Positions 1 to 10,212 are shown, counted from the stretch's first letter. The stretch is DNA of 64,000 nucleotides from an uncultured Draconibacterium sp. (GCF_963677565.1 NZ_OY781981.1:3774001-3838000); one strand, 5' to 3'. The notes: generated by a model from the letters alone, not told the origin. Made by a program: numbers and translations.

Positions 1-2379
1 GCACGGGCCGGTTATGCAACGGTTTTTCCGCAATCGATAAGTATTGCTGCATCGTGGGATGTCGATTTGGTAAACAGGGTGGCAGTGGCTATTTCGGATG
101 AAGCACGGGCCAAACACCATGAGTTTGTTCGTCGCGATAAACGAGGAATCTACCAGGGACTTACATTTTGGTCGCCAAACATTAATATTTTTCGCGATCC
201 GCGCTGGGGACGGGGCCACGAAACTTACGGAGAAGATCCGTACCTCACTGGAATTTTGGGAACCCAGTTTGTTAAAGGACTTCAAGGCGATGATCCGAAA
301 TACCTGAAAGTTGTTGCTACGGCAAAACACTATGCCGTTCACTCCGGACCTGAACCATTGCGTCACGAATTTAATGCATTGGTAAGCGAACGCGATTTGC
401 GCGAAACCTACTTGCCGGCATTTCGCATGCTTATAAAAGACGGAGGCGCTTATTCGGTAATGGGAGCATACAATCAGTTTCGCGGATTTCCGTGCTGTGC
501 CAGCGACGAGTTGTATGGAATTCTTCGTAACGACTGGGGATTTGATGGCTACATCGTTTCCGATTGTTGGGCCATTTCTGATTTTTATACCTACCAGGGA
601 TTTTCGAAGGATGCAGCAGAAGCCGCAGCAGTTGCTGTAAAAGCGGGCACCGATTTAAATTGTGGAAATTCATACCGTCATCTTACCGAAGCGGTTGAAC
701 GCGGGTTGATAACAGAAGAAGAAATTGATGTGGCTGTAAAACGTTTGTTTACGGCACGTTTTAAATTGGGAATGTTTGATCCGGATGAAGACGTTTCATA
801 CGCACAAATACCTTTCTCGGTCAATACTTCAAAAGAAAATGATGCGCTTGCACTGGAAGCTGCCCGTAAAAGTATTGTGTTGCTTAAAAATGAAAATAAT
901 ACACTGCCAATTTCAAAAGACATTAAAACGCTTGCTGTTATTGGTCCCAATGCCGATAACTGGGAATCGTTGGTTGGAAACTATAACGGTATTGCCAAAA
1001 ATCCGGTAACAGTATTAAAAGGATTGCAAAACAAATTGCCGAATACCAAAATTCTTTATGCCGAAGGAAGTCATTTGGCCAATGGAGTAAGTAACCTGCA
1101 CGCAATTCCGTCTGAGAATTTACAAACTGCAGATGGCACACAAGGAGTAAAAGCAGAATATTTTAATAACGCTGAATTTGAAGGTGAACCGGCTTTTACA
1201 CGCGTTGATGAGAATATTGATTTCTATTGGGAATCGGCAGCACCAACACCTGAATTGGATGACGATGATTTTAGTGTGCGCTGGACCGGTTACATTGTCC
1301 CTCCGGTAACAGGAGAATACAAAATAGGATCTTGGGGAATGCCAAAGCTTAATATTTGGCTGGAAGGAGAAATGCTCATGAAGCACAACTCAGAACATCA
1401 TGCTTTTCATCACGAGAAAGCTGTGAAAATGGAGGCTGGCAAAAAATATAAATTTGTATATGAGTATGTCAATGATCATGGCGATGGCGATGCAAAATTG
1501 ATGTGGGCCATTCCAAATCAAAACCTGCAACAGGAAGCTGTAGAAGTAGTGAAAAAAGCAGATGCAGTCGTTTTGGTACTTGGACTTTCTCAACGTTTGG
1601 AAGGCGAAGAAATGCCCATAAAAGTCGATGGTTTTGAAGGTGGAGACCGAACACATTTAAAACTTCCGGAAACGCAGCGAGAACTAATGAAAGCTGTTGA
1701 AGCAACAGGAAAACCTGTTATTTTGGTTTTGTTAAACGGAAGTGCGTTGGCAGTTAACTGGGCCAATGAAAACCTGGAAGCTATTCTTTCTGCAGGATAT
1801 CCGGGGCAGGAGGGTGGAAATGCTGTTGCCGATGTTTTAATGGGCGATTACAATCCGGCCGGCCGTTTGCCTGTTACCTACTACAAATCGGTTGATCAGT
1901 TGCCGCAATTTGAAGATTACGATATGGAAAATCGCACATACAAGTATTTTAACGATGAGCCGCTTTATCCGTTTGGCTTTGGTTTAAGCTATACAACATT
2001 CAGTTATTCAGACTTAAAACTGGATAGAAGCGCAAAAATTGGAGAAGCTGTAGAAATTAGCGCAAAGGTTACTAATTCTGGAAATACAAAGGGCGAAGAG
2101 GTAGTTCAGTTATATTTAACAGATATCGTCGCCTCAACTCCGCGACCAAAGTACCAGTTGGAAGGATTTCAACGAATTGCCCTGGAACCAGGCGAAACGA
2201 AAACAGTAAAATTTGTTCTACAACCTCGTCAATTCTCAATCATCGGAGCTGATGATAAACGCGTTATTGAAGCCGGTGATTTTTCGCTATTTGTTGGAGG
2301 AAGTCAACCAAAAGGAAAAGGTCTGAATGGCATTTCAAAAACAATTGAACTCAAAGGGAAAAATACTTTTATTGAATAA
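1..2379 (+). CDS. GH3 beta-glucosidase-like glycosidase with PA14 insert (5' end cut by window)
   Basis: Glycoside hydrolase family 3 enzyme that probably removes terminal beta-linked sugars from oligosaccharides in the periplasm. The reading frame is open from base 1, so the signal peptide and the first part of the TIM barrel lie outside the window. Visible barrel motifs include DPRWGRGHETYGEDP and KHYAVHSGPE. The likely catalytic nucleophile is the Asp of IVSDCW (codon 562-564). The second, alpha/beta-sandwich domain starts near base 830. A PA14 domain, a carbohydrate-binding module, is inserted at about 1140-1500 and starts with VKAEYF. A C-terminal fibronectin III-like domain follows PFGFGLSYTTF. 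PA14-bearing GH3 enzymes are common in Bacteroidota. The exact substrate (glucoside, xyloside or other) cannot be read from the sequence. A strong terminator follows the stop. Confidence 0.93.
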   Translation, partial: ARAGYATVFPQSISIAASWDVDLVNRVAVAISDEARAKHHEFVRRDKRGIYQGLTFWSPNINIFRDPRWGRGHETYGEDPYLTGILGTQFVKGLQGDDPKYLKVVATAKHYAVHSGPEPLRHEFNALVSERDLRETYLPAFRMLIKDGGAYSVMGAYNQFRGFPCCASDELYGILRNDWGFDGYIVSDCWAISDFYTYQGFSKDAAEAAAVAVKAGTDLNCGNSYRHLTEAVERGLITEEEIDVAVKRLFTARFKLGMFDPDEDVSYAQIPFSVNTSKENDALALEAARKSIVLLKNENNTLPISKDIKTLAVIGPNADNWESLVGNYNGIAKNPVTVLKGLQNKLPNTKILYAEGSHLANGVSNLHAIPSENLQTADGTQGVKAEYFNNAEFEGEPAFTRVDENIDFYWESAAPTPELDDDDFSVRWTGYIVPPVTGEYKIGSWGMPKLNIWLEGEMLMKHNSEHHAFHHEKAVKMEAGKKYKFVYEYVNDHGDGDAKLMWAIPNQNLQQEAVEVVKKADAVVLVLGLSQRLEGEEMPIKVDGFEGGDRTHLKLPETQRELMKAVEATGKPVILVLLNGSALAVNWANENLEAILSAGYPGQEGGNAVADVLMGDYNPAGRLPVTYYKSVDQLPQFEDYDMENRTYKYFNDEPLYPFGFGLSYTTFSYSDLKLDRSAKIGEAVEISAKVTNSGNTKGEEVVQLYLTDIVASTPRPKYQLEGFQRIALEPGETKTVKFVLQPRQFSIIGADDKRVIEAGDFSLFVGGSQPKGKGLNGISKTIELKGKNTFIE

Positions 2380-2406
2380 TATTTAGATAAAACTATCGAT
2401 AATGAG

Positions 2407-2442
2407 AGGTCTGCTATTCAAATTATAGCAGACCTTTTTTTT
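2407..2442 (+). terminator. Rho-independent terminator after the GH3 gene
   Basis: Perfect 11-bp stem AGGTCTGCTAT / ATAGCAGACCT with a 7-base loop, followed by a run of eight T. It ends the GH3 transcript. The rest of the gap up to 2631 is AT-rich and shows no further structure I can name. Confidence 0.9.
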
Positions 2443-2631
2443 GTATTTCTATCAAAATCCTGATTTCAATAGAGAAATGTTATATAAGGTGAAAGTATTG
2501 GTTTTGCTGGCAATTTGTGTAAATAATGAACATATAATTGTTTTGGTGAATGAATCTATTAGGATATAATGAGATTATGTTATAATTTTAAATAGGACCA
2601 ATCGCTGTTTAATTGTTAAAACCTTATTATC

Positions 2632-3828
2632 ATGAAAAAGTATTTATTATTGTTTATAATGGCATTAGCCGTTGTAATTGTTTCTTGTGAAAAAACGGAA
2701 GATATTTCAGTTACGAACCCCGATCAGGTTGAGTTTATTACTCACACAGAAACTGTAATTCCCGGACAATACATTGTTATGTTCGAAGCCTCTAATTTGA
2801 AATCTGTTTATAAAAGTAAAGCTGACGCAGATCTCGCAGTGTTAACAAAAGCACAAAAAATAAGCAGTGCAGCAAAAATTAACCTGGGTGAACCCAAAAT
2901 GGTTTACAGCCAAACAATTGAAGGAGTAGTTGTAAACATTAGTGAAAAGGAAGCTAATGATTTGAAATATGCTGATGATATTGTTGGAGTATATCCGGAT
3001 AAAATGGTGACACTGAAAAAGCCGGGTACACTTCCATCGGATCCACCAGAATCACCCGATCAGGTAGTTCCTTACGGAATTGAAAGAGTCGGTGGAGGAG
3101 CAACATATTCAGGAAGTCATAAAGCCTGGATTATTGATACAGGTATTGATTTAGATCACCCTGATCTTAATGTGGATGTTGCTAATGGTTATTTAGCTGA
3201 AGGAATTCGGGCAAAAAGCTTCGATGACGACAATGGACACGGATCGCATTGTGCAGGTATCGTTGGAGCCTACGATAATGAAATTGGTGTTATTGGTGTA
3301 GCAGCCGGTGCTCTGGTTGTACCTGTAAAAGTTTTAGATAAAAGAGGTTCTGGTGCCTATTCAGCAATAATAGACGGCGTTGAATATGTTGCAACAAATG
3401 CAGCTTCTGGTGATGTTGCCAATATGAGTTTAGGTGGTGGTGTTTATGACCCAATAGATGCTGCTGTTGAAGCATTGGGCGAGGCTGGAGTTTTGGTTGC
3501 ATTGGCAGCGGGTAACGAAAGCGATGATGCGAATAATCATTCTCCTGCAAGGGCAAATGGACCTAATTTATATACCGTTTCAGCAATGGATATAAACGAT
3601 GATTTTGCCTACTTTTCAAATTACGGAAATCCACCAATTGATTATTGTGCTCCCGGAGTAAGTATCTTTTCTTGTTACAAGGAGGGTGGTTTTGTAACAA
3701 TGAGTGGAACATCAATGGCAGCTCCGCATGTTTGCGGTTTATTGCTGGCAACAAATGGGAATTTATCGACTGATGGCTATGTAAATGGTGATCCTGATGG
3801 AGCTGCAGACCCTATTGCTGTTAATTAA
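2632..3828 (+). CDS. Subtilisin-like S8 serine protease, lipoprotein
   Basis: Secreted endopeptidase of family S8 (398 aa). Residues 1-18 form a lipoprotein signal with lipobox IVSC (Cys19), so the protein is probably membrane-anchored. An inhibitor I9-type propeptide spans about 44-128 (PGQYIVMF to VGVYPDKMV). The catalytic domain follows: Asp169 in WIIDTGID, His203 in NGHGSHCAG, oxyanion Asn295 in LAAGNES, and Ser361 in GTSMAAPHV. All catalytic residues are present, so it should be active after removal of the propeptide. It carries no C-terminal type IX secretion domain, unlike many Bacteroidota secreted proteases. It is a single-gene unit with terminators on both sides. The ATG at 2632 gives a good signal peptide. 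Confidence 0.95.
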   Translation: MKKYLLLFIMALAVVIVSCEKTEDISVTNPDQVEFITHTETVIPGQYIVMFEASNLKSVYKSKADADLAVLTKAQKISSAAKINLGEPKMVYSQTIEGVVVNISEKEANDLKYADDIVGVYPDKMVTLKKPGTLPSDPPESPDQVVPYGIERVGGGATYSGSHKAWIIDTGIDLDHPDLNVDVANGYLAEGIRAKSFDDDNGHGSHCAGIVGAYDNEIGVIGVAAGALVVPVKVLDKRGSGAYSAIIDGVEYVATNAASGDVANMSLGGGVYDPIDAAVEALGEAGVLVALAAGNESDDANNHSPARANGPNLYTVSAMDINDDFAYFSNYGNPPIDYCAPGVSIFSCYKEGGFVTMSGTSMAAPHVCGLLLATNGNLSTDGYVNGDPDGAADPIAVN

Positions 3829-3863
3829 ATAATTTATATGTAAAAAGCCCCGATTGGTACAAT

Positions 3864-3898
3864 AAAGGCGCAACCATAAGTTGCGCCTTTTCTTCTTT
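3864..3898. terminator. Terminator between convergent genes
   Basis: Perfect 11-bp stem AAAGGCGCAAC / GTTGCGCCTTT with loop CATAA, then a T-rich tail (TCTTCTTT) on the plus strand. It closes the S8 protease gene. On the minus strand the tail is weaker (TATTG), so ending the facing DUF5916 gene is only possible. Confidence 0.8.
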
Positions 3899-3914
3899 AC
3901 CCTTCGCATAGTAA

Positions 3915-6536
3915 TTATCTTCCAATGCGGTATGAAAATTTTACCAGGAAGACATTATGAGGTTTCTGATCAAAGAGATCATTTATGTCGTTATTAAAAT
4001 CAAACTTTCCCATATTCTCATAAGAACCACGGTTTTGCGACCATACCAGGTAAATCATTGATCCTGGACGATATTCCCATCGAACTACCAGATTGGATAA
4101 AAATTCTTTCACGTTAAAATCTGGATTATCAAAGCTATAGTCGGGGGCGTCGTTTGATGATTCATAAATATTATAAACGCCGTTTTCGGCATCGTAACTA
4201 ATCTGGCCGGAGGAATACAAAGCATATCGGTTGGATAATTCATCTGCCTTGCTGTTTGTTATACGTTTGAATTCGTCGTAAGCACCGGTTGCAATAAATG
4301 GTTGTCCCCAAAATTGTATAGTTAGGTCGGGTGTAATATTATAATTTATCCTAACCGATGTGCTGAATGTTTTTCGTTGAATACTACCCATTATATAGCG
4401 TTTACTGTCCTGATAATCACACTGAGTAATATATTGTAGTTTATTTTTGCTCACCCCGTATTCCGGACTGATTTCAATTTGCATGGCTTTTACCGGGCGA
4501 TAACCAAATTCTACCTCAAAACTTTTACTCGAATAGAAATCTTTCTCATTGCTCCAGTTCATTCCACCATCGGCACCGTAAGTAAACTTTTTTTGAGGAT
4601 TTGAAAATACTCCTGCATAGAAACTATGGTTTCCGGGGAGTTTTATTGACGGACCTCCACGCAAAGCAGAATGTGAGAGTTGTTCGCCATTGACATTTAT
4701 GCTCGAAAATGCATTCCAAAAGTTTTTAAACTGTGTATGCCCGTTAATATTTCCACCGGCCCCCATCAATTCGCCACCAAAATCATAATTCGTCCACTGG
4801 TTAAAATTAAGCCCCATACTTCTGAAAATTGAAAAGGGTTCGTACCAGCGATAACCCGCCCAAAACGCCTGCATAATATCATCTACTTCCGGAGTGTAGC
4901 CAATATCATTTATTTCCAATCCCGGCGATTTCCAGCTAAATATTCCTGCAAACTTAAACCTTCCACCTGTCTTACCCAAGGTAAATTTGCCTCCTGTTCC
5001 TGCCAGCGAGGTTCGCGTTGAGTCGAGTGTAACATAGTCGGCATCGGGGCGCTGATAAGTACGCGAATAAGAGGTTTGTGTGTTGAGTATTGCTTCTTCG
5101 CTACCTTCAACTCTACTGAAATAAATTCCTGCATCTACAAACCAGTCTTTATTATGCCATTTATGTACAAAATCGATTCCACCGGTATACGCACTTTTAT
5201 GAAGAAAATCTAAATGGTCGTCATCAATCCTTCTGTTTACTGCTGTAAACATTCCGCCAACGTAGGTATTACCTTCATCAAAATCTTTTTGAACCCTGCC
5301 CACAAAATAATTGGTTAAAGGTTCAACAACCTGTTTCCTGTCAGCGCCAAGTCCTTTTATTTTTGCCTTTTCTTCTGCAGTAACACTTTCAATTACACCA
5401 ATTGACCAACCATTTTTTGTTTTGCCCGTGATTTTTGCTGCACCCAAAATTCGTGTAAAGTCGGGATTCTCAGCATATTCATCACCATTCAAATCAGGTG
5501 AATAATGAGGTCGGCGACCTATTCTACGTGAGTAAAACAGATTGTTGGCCGACTGGTTTCCATCGCCAAAGGCAAGTTTATACGATAGGATATTATTCCC
5601 TTCAATAAAGAACGGTCGTTTTTCTCTGAAAAAAGTTTCGTAAGTGCTCAGGTTAACTTGCGAAGGATCGGCTTCAACCTGCCCAAAATCAGGATTGATT
5701 GTGAGGTCCATGGTAAGGTAGTTGGTTAGACCAATTTTAGCGTCCAATCCTGCATCAAAACCATTTGATTTTCCCGATTCTAAAAAAGGATTTTCAGGAA
5801 CCTTTTCAAAACGCTCGGTGCGGGCAACCATGTATGGCGTTACGTTGAGCGAGTTTTGTGGTTTTATATTTTCAATACCCCTTAAAATACCAAATTGTGA
5901 GGTAAAACCAGCCGTTTCGCGTTTCATCGGCTGCCACGATGAAAGTTCATCTTCTCTAAAAATATAGCGAAATACATTGAGACCCCATATTTGCTCTTCG
6001 CTTTCTTCAAACCTTAGTTGTGTTAGTGGAATTCGCATTTCTGCATTCCATCCATTCTTCGTAACTGAAGTTTTTGTATACCAAATCGGGTCCCAGGTAT
6101 TGTCTTCATTATCGCCATCGTTGGTGCTTACCATATCAGATCTGACACCGGCCGCAGAAACCACAAATGCAAATGAGGTGCGTTTATCGAAATAAGAATC
6201 GATGTATACTCCAACAAGATCACCATCTGTTTCATCGCGCCGCGACATTCGCATGGAAATACTGTCAGGATCATCTAACGACCGGATGGCAACGTACAGA
6301 TTATTGGCATCGTATAGTATGGCATATTCAGTTTGTCGGGTTGGGGCTTTGCCTTCCTCGGGTTCGTGCTGAATGAAGTCATTCTCCCAGTTTGCATTTT
6401 GCCATTCAGTTTCTTCAAATACTCCGTTAATGTTAATCGATAGATTCTCTGCAGTACTTGCCTTGTAAGTTCGTTTTTCCTGCGCAGATATGGATTGTAT
6501 GAATAGAATGAGCAAGAGGACAGTCGCAATTTTCAT
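3915..6536 (-). CDS. CBM9-like / DUF5916 outer-membrane protein
   Basis: 873-aa exported protein with signal peptide MKIATVLLLILFIQSISAQ. Residues about 25-240 match the carbohydrate-binding family 9-like fold: NGVFEETEW, then LYVAIRS, then VYIDSYFDKRTSF. The remaining ~630 residues show the DUF5916 pattern, with many short amphipathic beta strands and a conserved DFGQVEADPSQVNLS / FFREKRPFFIEG block. This is usual for a predicted outer-membrane beta barrel. The family is widespread in Bacteroidota and its role is unknown, although the N-terminal domain suggests glycan contact. It stands alone, with a membrane-protein gene upstream in the same direction 66 bp away. Confidence 0.88.
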   Translation of the reverse strand: MKIATVLLLILFIQSISAQEKRTYKASTAENLSININGVFEETEWQNANWENDFIQHEPEEGKAPTRQTEYAILYDANNLYVAIRSLDDPDSISMRMSRRDETDGDLVGVYIDSYFDKRTSFAFVVSAAGVRSDMVSTNDGDNEDNTWDPIWYTKTSVTKNGWNAEMRIPLTQLRFEESEEQIWGLNVFRYIFREDELSSWQPMKRETAGFTSQFGILRGIENIKPQNSLNVTPYMVARTERFEKVPENPFLESGKSNGFDAGLDAKIGLTNYLTMDLTINPDFGQVEADPSQVNLSTYETFFREKRPFFIEGNNILSYKLAFGDGNQSANNLFYSRRIGRRPHYSPDLNGDEYAENPDFTRILGAAKITGKTKNGWSIGVIESVTAEEKAKIKGLGADRKQVVEPLTNYFVGRVQKDFDEGNTYVGGMFTAVNRRIDDDHLDFLHKSAYTGGIDFVHKWHNKDWFVDAGIYFSRVEGSEEAILNTQTSYSRTYQRPDADYVTLDSTRTSLAGTGGKFTLGKTGGRFKFAGIFSWKSPGLEINDIGYTPEVDDIMQAFWAGYRWYEPFSIFRSMGLNFNQWTNYDFGGELMGAGGNINGHTQFKNFWNAFSSINVNGEQLSHSALRGGPSIKLPGNHSFYAGVFSNPQKKFTYGADGGMNWSNEKDFYSSKSFEVEFGYRPVKAMQIEISPEYGVSKNKLQYITQCDYQDSKRYIMGSIQRKTFSTSVRINYNITPDLTIQFWGQPFIATGAYDEFKRITNSKADELSNRYALYSSGQISYDAENGVYNIYESSNDAPDYSFDNPDFNVKEFLSNLVVRWEYRPGSMIYLVWSQNRGSYENMGKFDFNNDINDLFDQKPHNVFLVKFSYRIGR

Positions 6537-6602
6537 TGAAATGGTTTTTCAATAAGACTGCCAAAGTAAAAATGTGTTACAGTTTTTTATATTTTTTTCT
6601 AA

Positions 6603-7283
6603 TCAATGGTCAACGTTAATATCTTTCATATTAATTCTACTTGCGCCCAAATAAAAGAAATATGCTGCAATAGCCATGAATATATGGCTGGTTGATAAAT
6701 AGTTAAACCACTGGTGTGGTGATACCTTATTCATGAAAATAAGTGCGGCACAGGCAGCAAAAGCTACACCAATAAGAATATATTTACTTGCTTTATTACG
6801 TGTTTTTATAAATAGAAAACTTTCAAGCGAGAGCACAACAAACATTAAACCGTAGCCCGAATGAAATTCAACGAAGAAAAAATTAAGTGTTACAATCGTT
6901 AAAGTCAGGAATGTCAGGAATTCAATAATGTTCAGCAAGCCAAGTAGTTGAACAATTTTCTTTGAAAGTTTAATGCGAGTGTGCTCAATGGCTGCCCGTT
7001 CAACAAACATTATGGAAAACATACTTGTAATCCAACCCGGCAATTTCCAGTAAAAATTAAAATTATACAGAAATGCATGTCCAATAAGTCCTCCAAATGC
7101 GGTGGCAATTCCCATAATCAGAAAATATAGTTTGAAATAGGTGAATACCTTTTCGGATTTATTGTTGTTGTGAATTTTGTAGGCAAATATAAAACACAGC
7201 ACCGAAACAAGCAGATCGGTGAGTGTAACAACTGGTTCGTCTATTCTTATTCCAAATAAATATATCGTGTTTATTTCTTCCAT
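6603..7283 (-). CDS. Seven-helix membrane protein, DUF6962-like
   Basis: 226-aa integral membrane protein with about seven hydrophobic segments and no signal peptide. The opening PVVTLTDLLVSVLCFIFAYK, a conserved-looking GGLIGHAF in the second or third helix, and SPHQWFNYLSTSHIFMAIA near the end recall the small DUF6962 family. They also loosely recall ceramidase-type hydrolases that place His residues in membrane helices. The assignment rests on recalled pattern only and no function is claimed. It sits upstream of the DUF5916 gene and could be cotranscribed with it. Confidence 0.6.
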   Translation of the reverse strand: MEEINTIYLFGIRIDEPVVTLTDLLVSVLCFIFAYKIHNNNKSEKVFTYFKLYFLIMGIATAFGGLIGHAFLYNFNFYWKLPGWITSMFSIMFVERAAIEHTRIKLSKKIVQLLGLLNIIEFLTFLTLTIVTLNFFFVEFHSGYGLMFVVLSLESFLFIKTRNKASKYILIGVAFAACAALIFMNKVSPHQWFNYLSTSHIFMAIAAYFFYLGASRINMKDINVDH

Positions 7284-7422
7284 TTATATTGTGTGTATTT
7301 GTCTTTAGCACATTTTTTTATTGAATAAAGGATGGATTATATTTTTGTTCAAAAACAAGTAAGTTTTTTATTAATTGAGTAGTTTTATCAAAATTCCATA
7401 TAACCATTGTAAAATCCAAATT

Positions 7423-8265
7423 ATGAGAACAGGTTATCAATTTTTGCTGCTTATAACTTCTTTTTTCTTTGTTTCAGGGTTTGCCTGGAGCAGCCAGGTT
7501 GAAGAAACCACACCATTTAATTTTAAGAAAGACTTGCTGTTAATGCATTTTGATTGTAAAACTGATGTTGACGACATTCATTCTGCTGCTGCATTGAAAA
7601 TGCTTATGTCCGATTCGTGTTTTTCCAATGTCGATTATTATGCAGTTGCCGGTACATATGGCATTCAGGAAGGATTATATGTTCCGCCAAATGAGTTGTT
7701 CAAACTGGCTTTTGGTGATAAATGGGTTGACGCACATGCCGACAGGGAAAAAGCGATTAACAAAATGAAGGATGTAACATTAAAATGTTTGCTAACCGGG
7801 GGAAATATTTGGATCGCAGAAGCCGGGCAGTCTGATTTCTCGGCAGAATTGATAAAAGCCATTCAGAAGGATGCACCAACTATTAATACTTCAAAACAAA
7901 TACATATTGTACAACACAGTAACTGGAATGAAGAAGTGACCACCCCCGAAAGCCTCTCATTTGTAAAACAAAATAGTGTATACCATAAAATTCCGGATGG
8001 AAATGCTGTTGGCAATGGAACACCCGGATTTCGGACTCCGGATTATAACGATTGGCAAACAAAAGTGCAGAATCCGGAATTCTTGAAAATTTGGAGACTG
8101 GCTGTTGAGATTGGAGTGAAATATAACGGTAAAGCTGGTCGGTACAATAATGAAGCAGTTGCCAGTGGTGGCCTTGATTTTTCCGATCTTTCTGAAGTTT
8201 GTTGGATTTTGGGATTGCAGCAAATGAAAGATACGGAAGAATTCTTTAATCGTTTTGGCCGGTAA
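7423..8265 (+). CDS. Exported nucleoside-hydrolase-like protein
   Basis: 280-aa protein with signal peptide (MRTGYQFLLLITSFFFVSGFAWS). Near the mature N-terminus, HFDCKTDVDDIHSAAALKML (Asp44, Asp48, Asp50, Asp51) resembles the calcium-binding DxDxxxDD loop of inosine-uridine nucleoside hydrolases. Later segments such as NIWIAEAGQSDFS and GTPGFRTPDYND fit that alpha/beta fold but are divergent. The true substrate is unknown and may be a ribosylated compound or a sugar-phosphate-like molecule. A TTG at 7375 would add 16 residues ahead of the signal peptide, so ATG 7423 is preferred. It leads a same-strand run that continues 14 nt later. Confidence 0.7.
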   Translation: MRTGYQFLLLITSFFFVSGFAWSSQVEETTPFNFKKDLLLMHFDCKTDVDDIHSAAALKMLMSDSCFSNVDYYAVAGTYGIQEGLYVPPNELFKLAFGDKWVDAHADREKAINKMKDVTLKCLLTGGNIWIAEAGQSDFSAELIKAIQKDAPTINTSKQIHIVQHSNWNEEVTTPESLSFVKQNSVYHKIPDGNAVGNGTPGFRTPDYNDWQTKVQNPEFLKIWRLAVEIGVKYNGKAGRYNNEAVASGGLDFSDLSEVCWILGLQQMKDTEEFFNRFGR

Positions 8266-8279
8266 AATAGTAATTCCGA

Positions 8280-9011
8280 ATGAAATTAGGCGGGCAAACA
8301 AAAACGAGTTTAATGGTATGTATCTTGCTGCTGGTTCTGCTCTCAACGGCGGAAGCACAAAATCATACAGTTTATCTTATTCCCGGACAGGGGGCAGATG
8401 CCCGTTTGTACAAGAACCTGGTTGTTGATTCTTCTTATCAGGTAAAACATATTGGCTATTATACACCCGAAAAAGGTTGGGATATGAAAACTTTTGCACG
8501 CGAACTGGCAAAACAAATAGATACAACGGAAACATATTCAATAATAGGAGTGTCGCTGGGAGGAATGCTGGCAACCGAAATGGCTGATTTTCTGCAACCT
8601 GAAAAAGTAATTGTTATTTCGAGTGCAAAATGCAGGCTGGAATTTCCGGGGCGCTACCGTTTTCAAAAAGTAGTACCTGTTCACCGTATCGTTCCGGGAT
8701 TTACAATAAAATTGGGAGCACGAATACTACAACCAATTGTAGAACCCGATAGGAACAAAGACAAAGAGACTTTTAAGAGTATGTTGAACAGTAAGGATCC
8801 TAAGTTTTTGAAACGAACAACAACCATGATAATAACCTGGAGAAGGAAAAGTTACAATAAAGATATCGTACATATTCATGGTGATTTAGATAAAACTTTA
8901 CCTCCGCGTTTTGTCAATTTTGATTACCTGGTGGAAGATGGTTCGCACATGATGGTGCTTACACGTGGCGATTTAATCAGTGAGCTTGTAAATCATATTT
9001 TGAAGGAATAA
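8280..9011 (+). CDS. Exported alpha/beta hydrolase
   Basis: 243-aa alpha/beta hydrolase with signal peptide ending around AEA-Q. The nucleophile elbow is GVSLGG (Ser92). An acid lies in HGDLDK (Asp204 likely) and the catalytic His223 in DGSHMMV, giving a complete triad. An oxyanion-type PGQGAD follows the first strand. The fold suggests a periplasmic esterase or thioesterase, but the substrate cannot be predicted. The gene starts 14 nt after the nucleoside-hydrolase-like gene, which implies cotranscription. Confidence 0.85.
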   Translation: MKLGGQTKTSLMVCILLLVLLSTAEAQNHTVYLIPGQGADARLYKNLVVDSSYQVKHIGYYTPEKGWDMKTFARELAKQIDTTETYSIIGVSLGGMLATEMADFLQPEKVIVISSAKCRLEFPGRYRFQKVVPVHRIVPGFTIKLGARILQPIVEPDRNKDKETFKSMLNSKDPKFLKRTTTMIITWRRKSYNKDIVHIHGDLDKTLPPRFVNFDYLVEDGSHMMVLTRGDLISELVNHILKE

Positions 9012-9076
9012 TTGTACTGCACTATCGAAATCCTGAGAGGTTTTTACTAACTTATGAATCCAAATATAGTAACATT

Positions 9077-10147
9077 ATGCACAATACTTTAAAACTCCTG
9101 AGCTTTGTTTTTGCAAGCCTTATTTTGCCAACACAAGTTATAGGCCAGATAGAAACGACTATTTTTAACCTGGACAAAGCGGAGGATAAAAATGTTGTTC
9201 CGTTCTTTACGAATCGTGTAATAGAGGTTAACAAAGACAATTCATACACTTTCAAAAATAGTAGTACCCAACAGACAAATACACTTTATTTCTGCAATTA
9301 CAATTACAATAACGATTCCATTGAGTTGAATCTGAGGGCTGTTAACCTTTCGGATAAATACCCGACCGAAAAGTTGAAACATAATATTATCTACAATATT
9401 TACGAGTATAATCGTTTAAAAAAGGGAATAAAGAATTTTTATATTGTAGTTGGCGGGTACGGTAAATCTTTTGATAAGCAGATACATGAATATATGCATC
9501 GATTAAAAACAAACTACGGCGATTCACTTTTTAATCAGGCTTCAATAAGTGTTTTTGCATGGGGAACGGAAGATAAAGTTTATCGCTATTATAATGCGCT
9601 TCGTGTGTCGAAACGTGGAGCCGCCGATTTTGCAATATTTCAGCACATGCTCGATGAGTTTATGGGAGATACAGAATATTGGGAAACTCATCCCAAAGAC
9701 ATTACCATAAGTATTCTCTTTTCGTCGATGGCAAACGAAATGTTTCGAAGTTATATTCTCGAAAGAGACAATCAGAATATTCCCCTCGTTAAAACTTATA
9801 AAAATATCATATTCGTTGGAAGTGTTGCTCCCCGCAATGTATTTGAAGAAGGCAAAGCCTTTCACAACCTGGGAGAAATGACTGACTCGGTTCAGTTGGT
9901 TGTTAACTCAAAAGATATTTTACTAAAAATGTCGAGCATAGCTCATTTCAAGAACCGTATTGGAAACAAAGGACCTAAAAATCCCGATGAATTACCAGAG
10001 TTTGTAAAAGTTTCCAATATCAGATCATTAATCACGAAAGACGATATGAAGCGCATGGGGCACGACTATGTGCTCACCAATCCTGTGGTTCAGGATGCTT
10101 TGCTTGAAATGGCTGAAAATAATATCGCAAGTAAAAAGTCAGACTAA
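9077..10147 (+). CDS. Exported alpha/beta-hydrolase-like protein, DUF900-type, altered active site
   Basis: 356-aa secreted protein with a signal peptide cut near VIGQ. The central part (about 110-290) follows the order of DUF900 alpha/beta hydrolases: a strand ending VVGGYGKSFD, then SISVFAWGTED with YYNALRVSK, then ISILFSSMANEMF, and a late MGHDYVL. In DUF900 proteins the first motif is usually HGYN and the elbow HSMGN. Here the first His is Gly126 or Gly127, and the residue two after Ser217 is Ala219 instead of Gly. Ser217 and a C-terminal His remain, so activity is uncertain. The assignment is from pattern memory. It lies 65 nt after another exported hydrolase. Confidence 0.6.
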   Translation: MHNTLKLLSFVFASLILPTQVIGQIETTIFNLDKAEDKNVVPFFTNRVIEVNKDNSYTFKNSSTQQTNTLYFCNYNYNNDSIELNLRAVNLSDKYPTEKLKHNIIYNIYEYNRLKKGIKNFYIVVGGYGKSFDKQIHEYMHRLKTNYGDSLFNQASISVFAWGTEDKVYRYYNALRVSKRGAADFAIFQHMLDEFMGDTEYWETHPKDITISILFSSMANEMFRSYILERDNQNIPLVKTYKNIIFVGSVAPRNVFEEGKAFHNLGEMTDSVQLVVNSKDILLKMSSIAHFKNRIGNKGPKNPDELPEFVKVSNIRSLITKDDMKRMGHDYVLTNPVVQDALLEMAENNIASKKSD

Positions 10148-10212
10148 ATTACCTCAATCTTGTTTTTTGTTTGAATGCGGAAGCCGAAACGAGCTGTTTG
10201 GGAATAAATCCT

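Noticed and set aside
7375..7422. TTG start extending the nucleoside-hydrolase-like protein
   Set aside because: The added residues would precede and spoil a normal signal peptide that begins at ATG 7423.
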